The position numbers and the translations under genes are program-made. A DNA stretch of 52,148 nucleotides, taken from assembly GCA_002309855.1 (NCBI GenBank), contig DBYD01000066.1:1-52148 (forward strand), read 5' to 3'. The notes under the pieces are model-generated. The model saw only the letters and a list, made by a program, of their open reading frames with translations. It had not been told where the DNA came from and searched no databases. Below, in pieces: positions 16,159 through 26,039 of the stretch (positions within the stretch are counted from its first letter, which is position 1; each line of letters starts with the position of its first letter). Source of the stretch: Bacteroidales bacterium UBA1195. GTDB taxonomy: Bacteria; Bacteroidota; Bacteroidia; Bacteroidales; WCHB1-69.

Positions 16159-17928
16159 ATGGAGAAACGTTGGATTGTGCATACGGATTTTGACCGTCAA
16201 GCGGTACTTGATTTGGAAAATAACTTTCATATTTCCAAGTCTTTAGCCAAGTTACTCACCCTTCGTGGCATCCACAATCCGGAAGAGGCCGTCCGCTTTT
16301 TCAAACCCAAATTGGCAGAACTTTATGACCCTTTTCTCATGAAAGACATGGACAGAGCGGTCCAACGCATCCAAAAAGCCTGTCAGGAAAAGGAGAAAAC
16401 ACTCATTTTTGGAGATTATGATGTGGATGGCACCTCTGCAGTGGCTCTGATGTTCTCTTTCCTGAAACGGTTTGACCTGCCCATGGAATACTATGTGCCG
16501 GATCGCTACAACGAAGGCTATGGCATTTCCAACCAAGCGGTTGAATATGCCCATGAGAAAAGCTTCACCCTGATGATTGTGCTGGATTGCGGCATCAAAT
16601 GCCACGAGCAGATTGCCTTGGCAAACAGTTACGGCATTGACACCATCGTATGTGACCATCATCTGGCCGATGACACCCTTCCGGAGGCCTACGCGGTATT
16701 GGATCCCAAACGGAAGGACTGCCCCTATCCGTTCAAGGAGCTTTCCGGATGCGGCGTGGGGTTCAAACTGGCACAGGCGCTGGCGCAGAAAAACGGGATT
16801 CCAAAAGAGGAGGTATACCGCTTTCTGGATTTGGTGGTCATCAGTATCGCCTCCGACATTGTGCCGATTACTGGTGAAAACCGCATTCTGGCCTATTGGG
16901 GACTGCAACTTATCAACAAACGTCCAAGGCAAGGGATTGAATCCATCCTCTCCTACAGCCACATTATCCGCAACAAGGATTCTGAAACCATGAAAAAGGG
17001 GACCATTTTCAACCAATTGGTAAGAATCAACGACTTGGTGTTCAATGTGGGGCCGCGCATCAATGCGGCGGGGCGCATGAAAACGGGACGCAGTTCCGTC
17101 CATCTGCTTATTAGCGAAAAAGAGGAGAAGACCAAAGAGTTGGGCGAACTCATCAACCAGCACAACTCCAAGCGCAAGGAGCTGGATTCCGAAATCACAC
17201 AAAAGGCCATCCATATCATTGACGAAGATTTATCTTTCAAGGACAAACGCGCCCTGGTGGTCTATCATCCGGAATGGAGCAAGGGAGTGATCGGCATTGT
17301 TGCCTCGCGTTTGGTGGAAAGGTTTTACAAACCCACCATCGTCCTCAGCCTGAGCAATGACATAATTACAGGTTCGGGAAGATCCGTACAGGGATTCGAC
17401 CTTTACAGTGCGGTTTGCAAATGCAGCCATCTGCTGGAACATTTCGGCGGACACACCTATGCTGTAGGGCTCTCATTGAAACCGGAGAAACTGGATGAAT
17501 TTGTGGACACATTTGAAAAGGCTGTCGCCTCCTCCATCCAGGAAACTTCCATGTACCCTACAATTGACATTGACGAGGAGATTTCCTTGGACGAAATCAA
17601 CAACAGGTTCTACGATGTGCTGAATGCATTCGAACCATTCGGACCAGAAAACATGTCCCCCCTCTTCATTACCAAGAATGTGCTGGCGGATTCATGCCAT
17701 ATTGTCGGAAAAAATCATTTGAAACTGATTATATACCAGCCGGAACAACGCAGTTTTCCCCTTTCGGCAATTGCATTTGACCTTGGACAGTATGAAGAGC
17801 GGATCCGGAAAAAGGAGCCTTTCCACATCTGCTATCACATAGAAAAGAACGAATGGCAGGGGCGCAGTTATCTGCAACTGACCATTAAAGACATTAAGTT
17901 TGAATTCGCCCCTTTCGACAAGATTTGA
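16159..17928 (+). CDS. recJ: Single-stranded-DNA-specific exonuclease RecJ
   Basis: RecJ degrades single-stranded DNA 5' to 3' in recombination and mismatch repair. The 589-residue protein is full length. DHH-domain motifs: FGDYDVDGTSA (86-94), DCGIKCHEQ near 143, and VCDHHLADD with DHH at 166-168. NAAGRM near residue 300 and the DHHA1 segments GSGRSVQGFDLYSAV and FGGHTYAVGL follow, then the C-terminal OB-fold. It leads a three-gene operon with the VWA gene (1 bp gap) and the next gene (ATGA overlap). Confidence 0.96.
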   Translation: MEKRWIVHTDFDRQAVLDLENNFHISKSLAKLLTLRGIHNPEEAVRFFKPKLAELYDPFLMKDMDRAVQRIQKACQEKEKTLIFGDYDVDGTSAVALMFSFLKRFDLPMEYYVPDRYNEGYGISNQAVEYAHEKSFTLMIVLDCGIKCHEQIALANSYGIDTIVCDHHLADDTLPEAYAVLDPKRKDCPYPFKELSGCGVGFKLAQALAQKNGIPKEEVYRFLDLVVISIASDIVPITGENRILAYWGLQLINKRPRQGIESILSYSHIIRNKDSETMKKGTIFNQLVRINDLVFNVGPRINAAGRMKTGRSSVHLLISEKEEKTKELGELINQHNSKRKELDSEITQKAIHIIDEDLSFKDKRALVVYHPEWSKGVIGIVASRLVERFYKPTIVLSLSNDIITGSGRSVQGFDLYSAVCKCSHLLEHFGGHTYAVGLSLKPEKLDEFVDTFEKAVASSIQETSMYPTIDIDEEISLDEINNRFYDVLNAFEPFGPENMSPLFITKNVLADSCHIVGKNHLKLIIYQPEQRSFPLSAIAFDLGQYEERIRKKEPFHICYHIEKNEWQGRSYLQLTIKDIKFEFAPFDKI

Positions 17929-17929
17929 C

Positions 17930-19324
17930 ATGAACGCTTGCCGCCGGATTTTACTCTGCTGTTGCTTTTGCCTCCCGCTGTTAGGGAATGCCCAATCCGT
18001 CACCAACAAAAATCTTCCCACACTGACACGCATCCTTTTTATTTTTGACGCCTCCAACAGCATGTGGGGGGAATGGCAGAGCGACAAAAAGATACATATC
18101 GCCAACCGGCTGCTTTCCAAAATGGTGGATTCTCTGGAAAGCTATCCTGACCTGCAGATTGCCCTGCGCGTATATGGTCATCAGGCGGAAAGCAAACTGC
18201 ATGACTGCCATGACACCAAACTGGAGGTGCCTTTTTCCTATAACAATTTCGCGCGCGTGAAGCAGAAACTGAAAACCCTGTATCCGAAAGGCACCACACC
18301 AATCGCCCAATCTCTGCTGGCCTGCGAAAAGGATTTTCCACCGGCCACCGGCAATATACGGAATGTGGTGGTGCTCATTACCGACGGCATTGAGGAGTGT
18401 TCGGGCGACCCATGCGCCGTCTCTCACGCACTCCAACGCAAAGGGATCATCCTCAAACCATTCATTATCGGTATCGGAGGTAATTTCGAATCTGACCTGC
18501 GATGCATCGGCAACTACATTGACGCTTCCGGCGAAGCGGATTTCGACAACGCCCTACATGTCATAATTGATCAGATTTTCCATCCTACCACCTGTCAGGT
18601 GAGCCTGTTGGACCAATCCGGCAACCCGACGGAGACCAATGTGAACATGACTTTTGAGGACAGTTATAGCCACAAAATCCGTTACAACCTGATTCATACG
18701 ATGAACACACGTGGCGTTCCTGACACGCTCCTCATCAACCCGATGCCGGAATACAAAATCACGGTACATACCCTTCCACCAGTCTCTGTCGATTCTGTCA
18801 AACTTACACCTGGCCGCCATAACATCATCCCCATCCAAGTGCCACAAGGCAGTCTTCAGGTGAAAGTGATTTCCGGCCAAAGTGACCGCTACCGCCAGAT
18901 TCCCATCATAGTCCGGCAGGCGGATTCGTGTCAGACCATCAATGTGCAGTATTTTGACATGACTGACAAATATCTGGTTGGAAAATACGATTTGGAGATT
19001 CTCTGCATGCCACGTCTGACCATTCCCCAGGTCAAAATCAGCCAAAGCACCACAACCCAAATCAAAATCCCCGCTCCCGGCACCGCCATCATACAGAAAA
19101 ACAGGATGGGAACCGGCAGCCTTTACGTGATGCGGGGCTCACAGCTGGAGTGGGTGTATAACTTGAGGGATGCGGACATTCAGGAATCAATCCTGCTACA
19201 ACCGGGAACCTACACTTTAGTTTTCCGCCCCAAAGAATCAGTCCGGACCGTGGAGACCATCAGCAAGACCTTCACCATACGATCCAACATGACTACAACC
19301 GTCCAAATCCCCAAACAGCCATGA
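17930..19324 (+). CDS. Secreted von Willebrand factor A domain protein
   Basis: This is a 464-residue protein from ATG 17930 with a signal peptide at residues 1-22 (cysteine-rich RILLCCCFCLPLLGNAQS) ending in an AQS cleavage site. The VWA domain covers about residues 32-220 with an intact MIDAS start DASNSMWG (D40, S42, S44), TTPIAQSL as the conserved Thr segment, and VVVLITDGIEEC as the third metal motif. The remainder looks like several beta-sandwich segments (ITVHTLPPVSVDSVKL, PGTYTLVF). It is probably periplasmic or surface exposed and binds a protein ligand. Why it is coupled to recJ is unclear. Confidence 0.85.
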   Translation: MNACRRILLCCCFCLPLLGNAQSVTNKNLPTLTRILFIFDASNSMWGEWQSDKKIHIANRLLSKMVDSLESYPDLQIALRVYGHQAESKLHDCHDTKLEVPFSYNNFARVKQKLKTLYPKGTTPIAQSLLACEKDFPPATGNIRNVVVLITDGIEECSGDPCAVSHALQRKGIILKPFIIGIGGNFESDLRCIGNYIDASGEADFDNALHVIIDQIFHPTTCQVSLLDQSGNPTETNVNMTFEDSYSHKIRYNLIHTMNTRGVPDTLLINPMPEYKITVHTLPPVSVDSVKLTPGRHNIIPIQVPQGSLQVKVISGQSDRYRQIPIIVRQADSCQTINVQYFDMTDKYLVGKYDLEILCMPRLTIPQVKISQSTTTQIKIPAPGTAIIQKNRMGTGSLYVMRGSQLEWVYNLRDADIQESILLQPGTYTLVFRPKESVRTVETISKTFTIRSNMTTTVQIPKQP

Positions 19325-20022
19325 GAAACAACCGTAATGCTTTCGGAATTGCGGAACCCAGGATGGTCAACATCCATTCCGAACCGCTGCATTTGCCGCA
19401 TTACGCCATTTTGGGGCTACAACCGGCAGAAACGGATTGGGAATGGCTGGGGATGCTGCATGCCGCCACCAATTGGGGTTTCAGGAATGCATTCCCTTAC
19501 AGATACATTGATTCCGAATGCCATTTTGACGTTTTCTACGCCAAACGTCCCGGAAAATTCCTGCCACTCATCTTGCGAAACTTTGCGGAAGAACAGACCA
19601 ACAGTCTTGTAGGATTCCATACCTCATCCCTGCATAAAATAAAAAACAAAAACAAAACGCTGCCTAACCAACTGTCACTCTTTATGGATGATGACATTCC
19701 TGAGACCCTGGACCTCAACGATCCGCAATATGCCCACGACAATCCGGATGACCTGCGGCGTTGGAACGAAATAACCGCACTATTGTCAAAGGATGCCCTC
19801 CCATTGGAATCCTTCAGTTTTCTTTTGCCATTACAATATACTGAATATGAATTATATACCCCTTTCTTAAACCATCTGGACAAAGTGAAAGGACTACACT
19901 ACCGCTACATTTCTGGCAACGACCTGGCAGATGACCGTTTATTTTACAGCATACTCCGTTTTCACACGGAACTAAAACAAAAGATTTACCATTCTTCAGG
20001 CCAATATTCTTCAAACGAATGA
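19321..20022 (+). CDS. Hypothetical protein
   Basis: This is a 233-residue protein whose ATG overlaps the VWA stop (ATGA), so it is translationally coupled. There is no signal peptide or membrane helix, so it is probably cytoplasmic. The sequence is aromatic and His-rich in the first 80 residues (LHLPHYAILGLQPAETDWEW, HFDVFYAKRPGKF) and acidic in the middle (LFMDDDIPETLDLNDPQY). I do not recognise a family. Its 3' end overlaps the convergent Xre regulator gene by 37 bp. Confidence 0.7.
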   Translation: MRNNRNAFGIAEPRMVNIHSEPLHLPHYAILGLQPAETDWEWLGMLHAATNWGFRNAFPYRYIDSECHFDVFYAKRPGKFLPLILRNFAEEQTNSLVGFHTSSLHKIKNKNKTLPNQLSLFMDDDIPETLDLNDPQYAHDNPDDLRRWNEITALLSKDALPLESFSFLLPLQYTEYELYTPFLNHLDKVKGLHYRYISGNDLADDRLFYSILRFHTELKQKIYHSSGQYSSNE

Positions 20023-20594
20023 TCGTCATAGAAAAAGACGATTTTCCTGAGTTTACGCGGTTTGCCTTTAACAAAAGCATCCGGCTTTTCAGCAGATGGA
20101 GTTGGTGAGGAGATGGAGGGTGGAGCTGAAAACTCTTCCGGAGCCGAGGGCTTAACGACATCCTCTGTGGATTCCTGCTTAACCGGTTGTTTTTTTACAG
20201 TGGGTCCAATAGGTACGTTTACCGGTTGGACAGGTTGGACCGGCTGATGAGACGAAGACAATTCCTCATCAAACAGAGTGGCCTGGATTTCAGTAGGTTC
20301 CACATCCGTCTTCAACAAAGGTTGCCTCTCATCTTCAAGCATATCCTCTTTAGGCTCTGAAGGCCGGACCGATTTCTCCGAATGGGGCCGGTACATTTCA
20401 CCTTCCCCTTTTAACAACCACATTGGATTAATTTCCGGAAATTTAAGCAGAGTTTTGGAGACAACAGTCTGACTGGTTTTATCCCTTCCGGTCATTATAT
20501 GTGTGATACTGGGTCTTCCCACACCGATATAATCGGCAAATTCCGCTTGTGACATCCCCATTTCCTGCAACAATGATTTCAGTCTCTCTTTCAT
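19986..20594 (-). CDS. Xre-family helix-turn-helix regulator
   Basis: This is a 202-residue protein. Residues 1-65 form an Xre/Cro-type helix-turn-helix (MSQAEFADYIGVGRPSITHI) ending in the PMWLLKGEGEMY segment seen in Bacteroidales regulators. A long Pro/Ser/Glu-rich linker follows, with a short QPVQPVQPV repeat, and then a conserved-looking basic-to-acidic tail (KIVFFYDDHSFEEYWPEEW). TTTACAA-type sites lie just ahead of its ATG, so self-regulation is likely. The target genes are not known; the tail suggests contact with a partner protein. Confidence 0.85.
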   Translation of the reverse strand: MKERLKSLLQEMGMSQAEFADYIGVGRPSITHIMTGRDKTSQTVVSKTLLKFPEINPMWLLKGEGEMYRPHSEKSVRPSEPKEDMLEDERQPLLKTDVEPTEIQATLFDEELSSSHQPVQPVQPVNVPIGPTVKKQPVKQESTEDVVKPSAPEEFSAPPSISSPTPSAEKPDAFVKGKPRKLRKIVFFYDDHSFEEYWPEEW

Positions 20595-20600
20595 GGTGTC

Positions 20601-20654
20601 TATTTACAATTAGTTACGAATTCACAATGCTATTTACAAGTTTTTGCAAAGATA
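20601..20654 (-). promoter_or_regulatory. Promoter and likely operator of the Xre gene
   Basis: On the minus strand TATCTTTG (20654-20647) matches the TAnnTTTG box. Two TATTTACAA elements (20601-20609 and 20631-20639), spaced 30 bp apart, lie between it and the ATG at 20594. The repeated element in a regulator leader suggests autoregulation; this is inference. Confidence 0.45.
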
Positions 20655-21206
20655 ACATTTTTTCAAACACGCCAACCCACCATTAATAATTTCCCCAAAA
20701 AATCGCCAATAATTAACAAACAAATTACAAATTTATTTAAAGTAATAATTATGATAATAATAATATATTTATTGTTATTTAGTATTTTATATTATTTAAA
20801 ACTAATATTTGTAAATTATTGTCCAAAGCGAACATTTATCTGCATCATCACATAAAATTAATGCATTAAAATATTGATTTATTGTAATATATAGGTAATT
20901 TTACAACTAACATAATTACTTGTATGTAAATTATATGTAAGTATATGTAAATTATAGATAAATTTCCATATAATTTACATAATGATTTACAATTAACAAA
21001 CTCTATCCGCGCCGTGTTGCCAAATATTGACACTTGAATTTCCGTATTGTTTACAACACCATAGCTGCCCTATTCCAAATAAAGTTGGTAAAAAAATACA
21101 AGGAATGCATTTTTCTTTGATTTTTACATATTATTTTAATGTGATTATCGTTATAATAATATTACAAACTGAAGTGATAACCACATAGGAATAACATAAA
21201 ATCATC
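20655..21206. promoter_or_regulatory. AT-rich intergenic region with phased TGTAAATTA repeats
   Basis: This 550-bp stretch has no gene and is extremely AT-rich from about 20720 on. ATGTAAATTAT occurs at 20924-20934 and 20945-20955 with ATGTAAGTAT between (20935-20944), so three units repeat every 10-11 bp. The inverted form ATAATTTACAT is at 20970-20980, and a related ATTTACAAT follows at about 20986-20994. Similar TTTACA elements sit at the Xre promoter. No TTATCCACA-type DnaA box was seen. It probably holds operators and the promoter of the 21207 operon. Confidence 0.5.
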
Positions 21207-22085
21207 ATGTACAGCACTATATTGACGGCGGACAGCGGATCAACATCCACCAATTGGGCGTTGGTTTCCGAAAAAGGACTTGAGAAGCAAATAAATACCG
21301 GTGGCATCAACCCCTATTACATGTCCGTCGAAGAAATCCGTCGGATTGTTGTGGAAGAGCTGCTCCCTCCCCTTTCACCGGAAGAGCGTGAGTTTATCCG
21401 CGAAATACATTTTTACGGATCCGGATGCTCCACCCCTTCCAAAATCCAATTGATCACCGAAGCACTTTCATCAATATCCCCGAATGCTTCCATTTTTGCA
21501 GGGCATGACGTACTGGCGTCCGCCAGAGCCGCCTGTGGAAGAGGGAAAGGAATCGCCTGTATCCTCGGAACAGGCTCCAATTCATGTGTTTACGATGGGG
21601 AAAACATTGTAAAAAATGCTATCTCCCTCGGCTACTTTTTGGGCGATGAAGGTAGCGGCCTCCATATCGGCAAACTTTTTCTGACCCGATACCTGAAAAA
21701 TCAGGTTTCCCCGGAACTTAAACGCGCAACATACACCCATTTTCACTTATCGTTTGAAGAAATCCTGAACGGTCTCTACCAACAGGACAAACCCAACCGT
21801 TTTATCGCACCCTTCTCACGCTTCATATTGGATCATGCTATGGAATATCCGGATTTGACCGGAATTGTGCGTCAGTCATTCACCGAATTTGTGCGGGAAT
21901 ACATCCGGCCGTTCCCAGAAGCGGAAACCTACCCCATCTGCTTTGTCGGATCAGTCGCCTATCTGATGCAGGACATTCTTCGCGAGGTGTTCGCACAGGA
22001 AGGGTATTCCGTCACACGGATTGTACGATATCCTATTGAAGGACTGATCAGTTACCATCAGCAACAACTACTATCAACAAAATAA
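21207..22085 (+). CDS. BadF/BadG/BcrA/BcrD-type ATPase, N-acetylglucosamine kinase-like
   Basis: This is a 292-residue member of the actin-like ATPase fold. The first phosphate motif is ILTADSGSTSTNWALV (residues 5-20), the second is CILGTGSNSCVYDG near 116, and the GYFLGDEGSGLHIGKLF segment near 137 is characteristic of the N-acetylglucosamine kinase branch. The C-terminal CFVGSVAYLMQDIL is the adenosine motif. Likely reaction: ATP-dependent phosphorylation of an amino sugar in cell-wall sugar salvage. It opens an operon with rpoN 26 bp downstream; that pairing is not a functional proof. Confidence 0.85.
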   Translation: MYSTILTADSGSTSTNWALVSEKGLEKQINTGGINPYYMSVEEIRRIVVEELLPPLSPEEREFIREIHFYGSGCSTPSKIQLITEALSSISPNASIFAGHDVLASARAACGRGKGIACILGTGSNSCVYDGENIVKNAISLGYFLGDEGSGLHIGKLFLTRYLKNQVSPELKRATYTHFHLSFEEILNGLYQQDKPNRFIAPFSRFILDHAMEYPDLTGIVRQSFTEFVREYIRPFPEAETYPICFVGSVAYLMQDILREVFAQEGYSVTRIVRYPIEGLISYHQQQLLSTK

Positions 22086-22111
22086 CCATCCTACAAACCG
22101 GCATCACAAAA

Positions 22112-23629
22112 ATGGCAACACTCAAACAGGAACAAAACCTTAAATTAGGGCAGAAACTATCTCCTAAACAAATCTTATTCACCCGTTTGCTGGAGGTCCC
22201 CTCCTTCCAGTTGGAGCAACGCATCCAACAGGAACTTGTGGACAATCCTGCTTTGGAAATCGCAGATTACGATGAGGATGATAAGAATGACAAGAAAAAC
22301 GAAAAGGAATATGACCTGACATCGGACACACCGCCAGACAATGGACAGGATACGGAACAGGAGAATGATATACCTGAATATGAATACGAGACCGAAAATG
22401 AAATGATGGACTTTTTTTCGGATGATGAGGACAATGATGCGCTCTACCGCCACATTTCCAACTACTCACCCGATGACGAGGAAAGGGAAATGCCCATTGT
22501 CTCCAACGACAGCTTTCTGGAGACCATGAAACGGCAATTAGGTATGTTCCAGTTTAATGAGGAAGACCATCAGACAGCAGAATACATTTTGGGAAACATT
22601 GATGAAAGCGGTTACCTTCAACGCAACGCCAAGGAGATTTCCAATGATTTGCTTTTCAATATGAACATCCGTGTGACTCCGGAAAAAATCGAACAGATTA
22701 TCCAGCAAATCATCCACCGGATAGAACCGGCCGGTGTAGGTGCCACAAACCTGCAGGAATGCCTTCTGCTGCAGTTGGAAAGGATGCCGAAAAACCCTAC
22801 CACTGCGCTTGCCACCGGTATTATCGCCAAAACCTTTCCGGAATTCACCAACAAGAACTATGACAAAATACGTACTAAAATGCGTTGCAGTGATGAGGAT
22901 TTCCGGAAAGCAATGGCCCTGCTGGTAAAACTGGATCCCAAACCGGGATACACCAACAACGACATTGAAAGGGAAGCTGCATACATATCCCCTGATTTTG
23001 TGGTCTATTACGATGACAAGACAGGCCATCTGGAACTGAGCATGCCAAAATACAACATTCCCGAATTGTGTGTCAGGAAAGCCTACCGGAATCTGTTTGA
23101 GGAGATTCGTGAAAAGAAAAACATAAGCAAAAACGAACGGAAAATCGCAATGGATTTTGTACGGCAGAAGGTGACAGCCGCAGAATGGTTCATCGAATCC
23201 CTGAACCAGCGCGAAAACACCCTTTTCCGAACCATGGAGAGCATCATTGACTACCAGCGCACCTTTTTCCAGACGGGTGATGAAACTACCATCAAACCAA
23301 TGATACTTAAAAACATAGCTAAAAAAATAGGCATGAATATCTCCACAGTCTCCCGCATTACCAGCAGCAAATATGTCCTGACTCCATACGGCATGTATCC
23401 GCTTAAATTTTTCTTCTCCGAATCAATGGAAAAGGAGGGCGAAGAGGTCTCCTCACGAGAAATAAAGAAAATCATACAGGATACCATCCAGGAAGAGGAC
23501 AAAAACAAACCACTGACAGACGATGAATTGCGAAACATTTTGAAAAAGAAAGGCTACAACATCGCCCGCCGTACTGTGGCAAAATACCGTGAACAGATGG
23601 GATTCATGCCATCCCGTATGCGTAAATAA
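22112..23629 (+). CDS. rpoN: RNA polymerase sigma-54 factor
   Basis: RpoN directs polymerase to -24/-12 promoters and needs an AAA+ activator. The 505-residue protein has region I at the start (LKLGQKLSPKQILFTRLLEVPSFQLEQRIQQELVDNPALE), a long acidic region II (about 50-120), the core-binding domain (GYLQRNAKEIS, LQECLLLQL), the helix-turn-helix (IAKKIGMNISTVSRITSSKYV), and the RpoN box ARRTVAKYRE at 485-494. All parts appear intact. It is a plausible partner of the activator at 13618-14847. Confidence 0.97.
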   Translation: MATLKQEQNLKLGQKLSPKQILFTRLLEVPSFQLEQRIQQELVDNPALEIADYDEDDKNDKKNEKEYDLTSDTPPDNGQDTEQENDIPEYEYETENEMMDFFSDDEDNDALYRHISNYSPDDEEREMPIVSNDSFLETMKRQLGMFQFNEEDHQTAEYILGNIDESGYLQRNAKEISNDLLFNMNIRVTPEKIEQIIQQIIHRIEPAGVGATNLQECLLLQLERMPKNPTTALATGIIAKTFPEFTNKNYDKIRTKMRCSDEDFRKAMALLVKLDPKPGYTNNDIEREAAYISPDFVVYYDDKTGHLELSMPKYNIPELCVRKAYRNLFEEIREKKNISKNERKIAMDFVRQKVTAAEWFIESLNQRENTLFRTMESIIDYQRTFFQTGDETTIKPMILKNIAKKIGMNISTVSRITSSKYVLTPYGMYPLKFFFSESMEKEGEEVSSREIKKIIQDTIQEEDKNKPLTDDELRNILKKKGYNIARRTVAKYREQMGFMPSRMRK

Positions 23630-23656
23630 CTGCAAATATTGTTATTAATAAAATCA

Positions 23657-26014
23657 ATGTACATATTTCAAGGACTAAATGAAGCGCAGGAAGCCGCAGT
23701 ACGGCATGAAAATGGCCCAATGATGGTCATTGCCGGAGCCGGTTCAGGCAAGACAAGGGTTCTCACCCACCGTATCGCATATCTAATTTCACAAGGGATA
23801 AGCCCCTTCCACATTCTGGCTCTTACTTTCACCAACAAGGCTGCGGAAGAGATGCGAAACCGAATATGCCAGCTGTTGGGGGACAGCAACGGGCGCAATG
23901 TATGGATGGGCACCTTCCATTCCATCTTCAGCAAAATCCTGCACATAGAAGCCGGATACATAAACTTTACACCCAAATTCACCATATACGACACAGATGA
24001 TTCGAAAGCATTGGTCAAAAGCATTTTGAAGGAGCTGAATCTGGATGACAAGGTATACCGGCCCACAATGGTGCTCAATGTGATCTCCTCCGCCAAATCC
24101 AACCTGATGGATCCGGACGAATACAACAACAACCAACTGCTACAGCAGGAGAATGTCCAGAGGAAAATCCCGGCAATGGGCGAAATCTACCGCCGCTACA
24201 ACAACCGGCTGCACCGTGCGGACGCAATGGATTTTGATGACCTTCTCTTCTATATGTACCTACTGCTCCGCGACTTTCCGGAACTGCTCTACAAATATCA
24301 GCACAAATTCCAGTACATTCTGGTGGATGAGTACCAGGACACCAACTACGTACAGTACCAGATTGTCCGCAAGCTGGCCGCCCTGAACGAAAATCTCTGC
24401 GTGGTTGGCGACGATGCACAGAGCATTTATGCCTTCCGTGGGGCGAACATCCAGAATATATTGAATTTCAAGGAGGATTATCCGGACTATACGCTATACA
24501 AGCTGGAACAGAACTACCGTTCGACCAGGAACATTCTTGCTGCCGCCAACAATGTGATTGAACACAACATCAAGCAGATTCCCAAAACAATCTGGACATC
24601 CAACACCGAAGGTGAAAAAATCAAGGTTCTTGAGACAGATGACGATCACACTGAAGCGGAAGCTGTTATTGATGAAATTATACAGCAGAAGAAAGAGAAC
24701 AATCTGCAGAACAGTGATTTCACCATCCTTTACCGGAACAATAGCCAATCGCGCCCGTTTGAGGAATATTTGCGGCGCAAAGGACTCCCTTATCGCATCT
24801 ATGGCGGCATGTCATTTTACAAACGAGCTGAAATAAAGGATATTTTAGCCTATTACAGATTGACCATCAATCCGAACGATGACGAATCTCTGCGCCGGAT
24901 CATCAACAAGCCGCAACGTGGAATCGGTCTCACCACAATGGAAAAGGTGATGACTGCAGCCAGCCAAAGCAATGTCTCTCTCTGGAAATGCCTCTGCCAG
25001 CCGGAGAGCCATGGTCTTGCACTTTCTCCCGCAACATTCAAGAAAATAGATGATTTCATCCAGAAAATCAAATCTTACCAGACACTTCTAACCGAGAAAA
25101 ACGCCTTTGAGCTTGGCAAATATATTGCGGACACCTCCGGCATGACACAGGAACTGCGTTCCATGGAGGATGAGCCTGAACGCTATGAGAACCTCGGAGA
25201 ACTTTTCAATGCCATGAAAGGCTTTGTGGAAAAGGAGCCGGACAACCCCATCGACATGGAGACCGGTGAGGAACGTCCGCCGCAATTCCCCTCCTTGGAC
25301 CTGTTCATGAACGAAGTGTCACTGCTGACTACAGGCGATGAGGATGAAAAGGATGCCGGTGACCGTATAAAACTGATGACCATCCACGCCGCCAAAGGAT
25401 TGGAATTTCCAAGCGTCTTTATAACCGGACTGGAGGAGAACCTTTTTCCAAGCTTCATGGTTTCCTCATCAGCGGAACTTGAGGAGGAACGCAGGCTTTT
25501 TTATGTGGCCATAACACGCGCACAGCGGCATCTGTGCCTCTCCCTGGCACATGCACGCTTTACGTTCGGGAGCACCAACATTCACGAACCAAGCCGTTTC
25601 ATACAAGAAATTGATTCAAAATATACGCTTCCGGTATATGTTGAATCCAAAACGGTCAGAAGACGCAATGAAACAACAGCCCCGACTTTCAGGTCACGAA
25701 CCACATACAGCACCAAGGAACAGGCATACTCAAAACCTGTTTCCAGACCGGTATTCCGTACTGGTAACACAACAGCCACACGTCCGGCCGCTCCTTCCAT
25801 TCCCGCACCGGAAAGTCTTACTTTGGGCGACCTGGTGACGGACACGCAGCAACTTGAAACAGGAATGAGACTGTATCATAACAAATTCGGTCTTGGAACC
25901 TTGGACGAAATCTTAGAAACCGGCAGTAACGGCAAGGTCATCATCACGTTCGACCAGCTCGGACAGAAGACCATGCTGATACAGTTCGCAAAACTGAAAA
26001 TAGTGTTGAAATGA
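23657..26014 (+). CDS. pcrA: UvrD/PcrA-type DNA helicase
   Basis: This superfamily 1A 3'-5' helicase, used in repair and removal of proteins from DNA, is 785 residues from ATG 23657. Motif I is AGAGSGKTRVLTHR (about 26-39), Ia is LTFTNKAAEEM, motif II is ILVDEYQDTNYVQ, motif III is VVGDDAQSIYAFRGA, IV is YKLEQNYRST, V is LMTIHAAKGLEFPSVF, and VI is RRLFYVAITRAQRHL. The C-terminal domain GMRLYHNKFGLGTLDEI is the Tudor-like module that binds RNA polymerase in PcrA. The gene name could equally be uvrD. It follows rpoN by 27 bp. Confidence 0.95.
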   Translation: MYIFQGLNEAQEAAVRHENGPMMVIAGAGSGKTRVLTHRIAYLISQGISPFHILALTFTNKAAEEMRNRICQLLGDSNGRNVWMGTFHSIFSKILHIEAGYINFTPKFTIYDTDDSKALVKSILKELNLDDKVYRPTMVLNVISSAKSNLMDPDEYNNNQLLQQENVQRKIPAMGEIYRRYNNRLHRADAMDFDDLLFYMYLLLRDFPELLYKYQHKFQYILVDEYQDTNYVQYQIVRKLAALNENLCVVGDDAQSIYAFRGANIQNILNFKEDYPDYTLYKLEQNYRSTRNILAAANNVIEHNIKQIPKTIWTSNTEGEKIKVLETDDDHTEAEAVIDEIIQQKKENNLQNSDFTILYRNNSQSRPFEEYLRRKGLPYRIYGGMSFYKRAEIKDILAYYRLTINPNDDESLRRIINKPQRGIGLTTMEKVMTAASQSNVSLWKCLCQPESHGLALSPATFKKIDDFIQKIKSYQTLLTEKNAFELGKYIADTSGMTQELRSMEDEPERYENLGELFNAMKGFVEKEPDNPIDMETGEERPPQFPSLDLFMNEVSLLTTGDEDEKDAGDRIKLMTIHAAKGLEFPSVFITGLEENLFPSFMVSSSAELEEERRLFYVAITRAQRHLCLSLAHARFTFGSTNIHEPSRFIQEIDSKYTLPVYVESKTVRRRNETTAPTFRSRTTYSTKEQAYSKPVSRPVFRTGNTTATRPAAPSIPAPESLTLGDLVTDTQQLETGMRLYHNKFGLGTLDEILETGSNGKVIITFDQLGQKTMLIQFAKLKIVLK

Positions 26015-26039
26015 TACAAATTTGACAAACAGCTTTAAT

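Noticed and set aside
20655..21206. Chromosomal replication origin
   Set aside because: The gap is AT-rich with short repeats, but no TTATCCACA-type DnaA box was found and no dnaA or other origin gene is adjacent.
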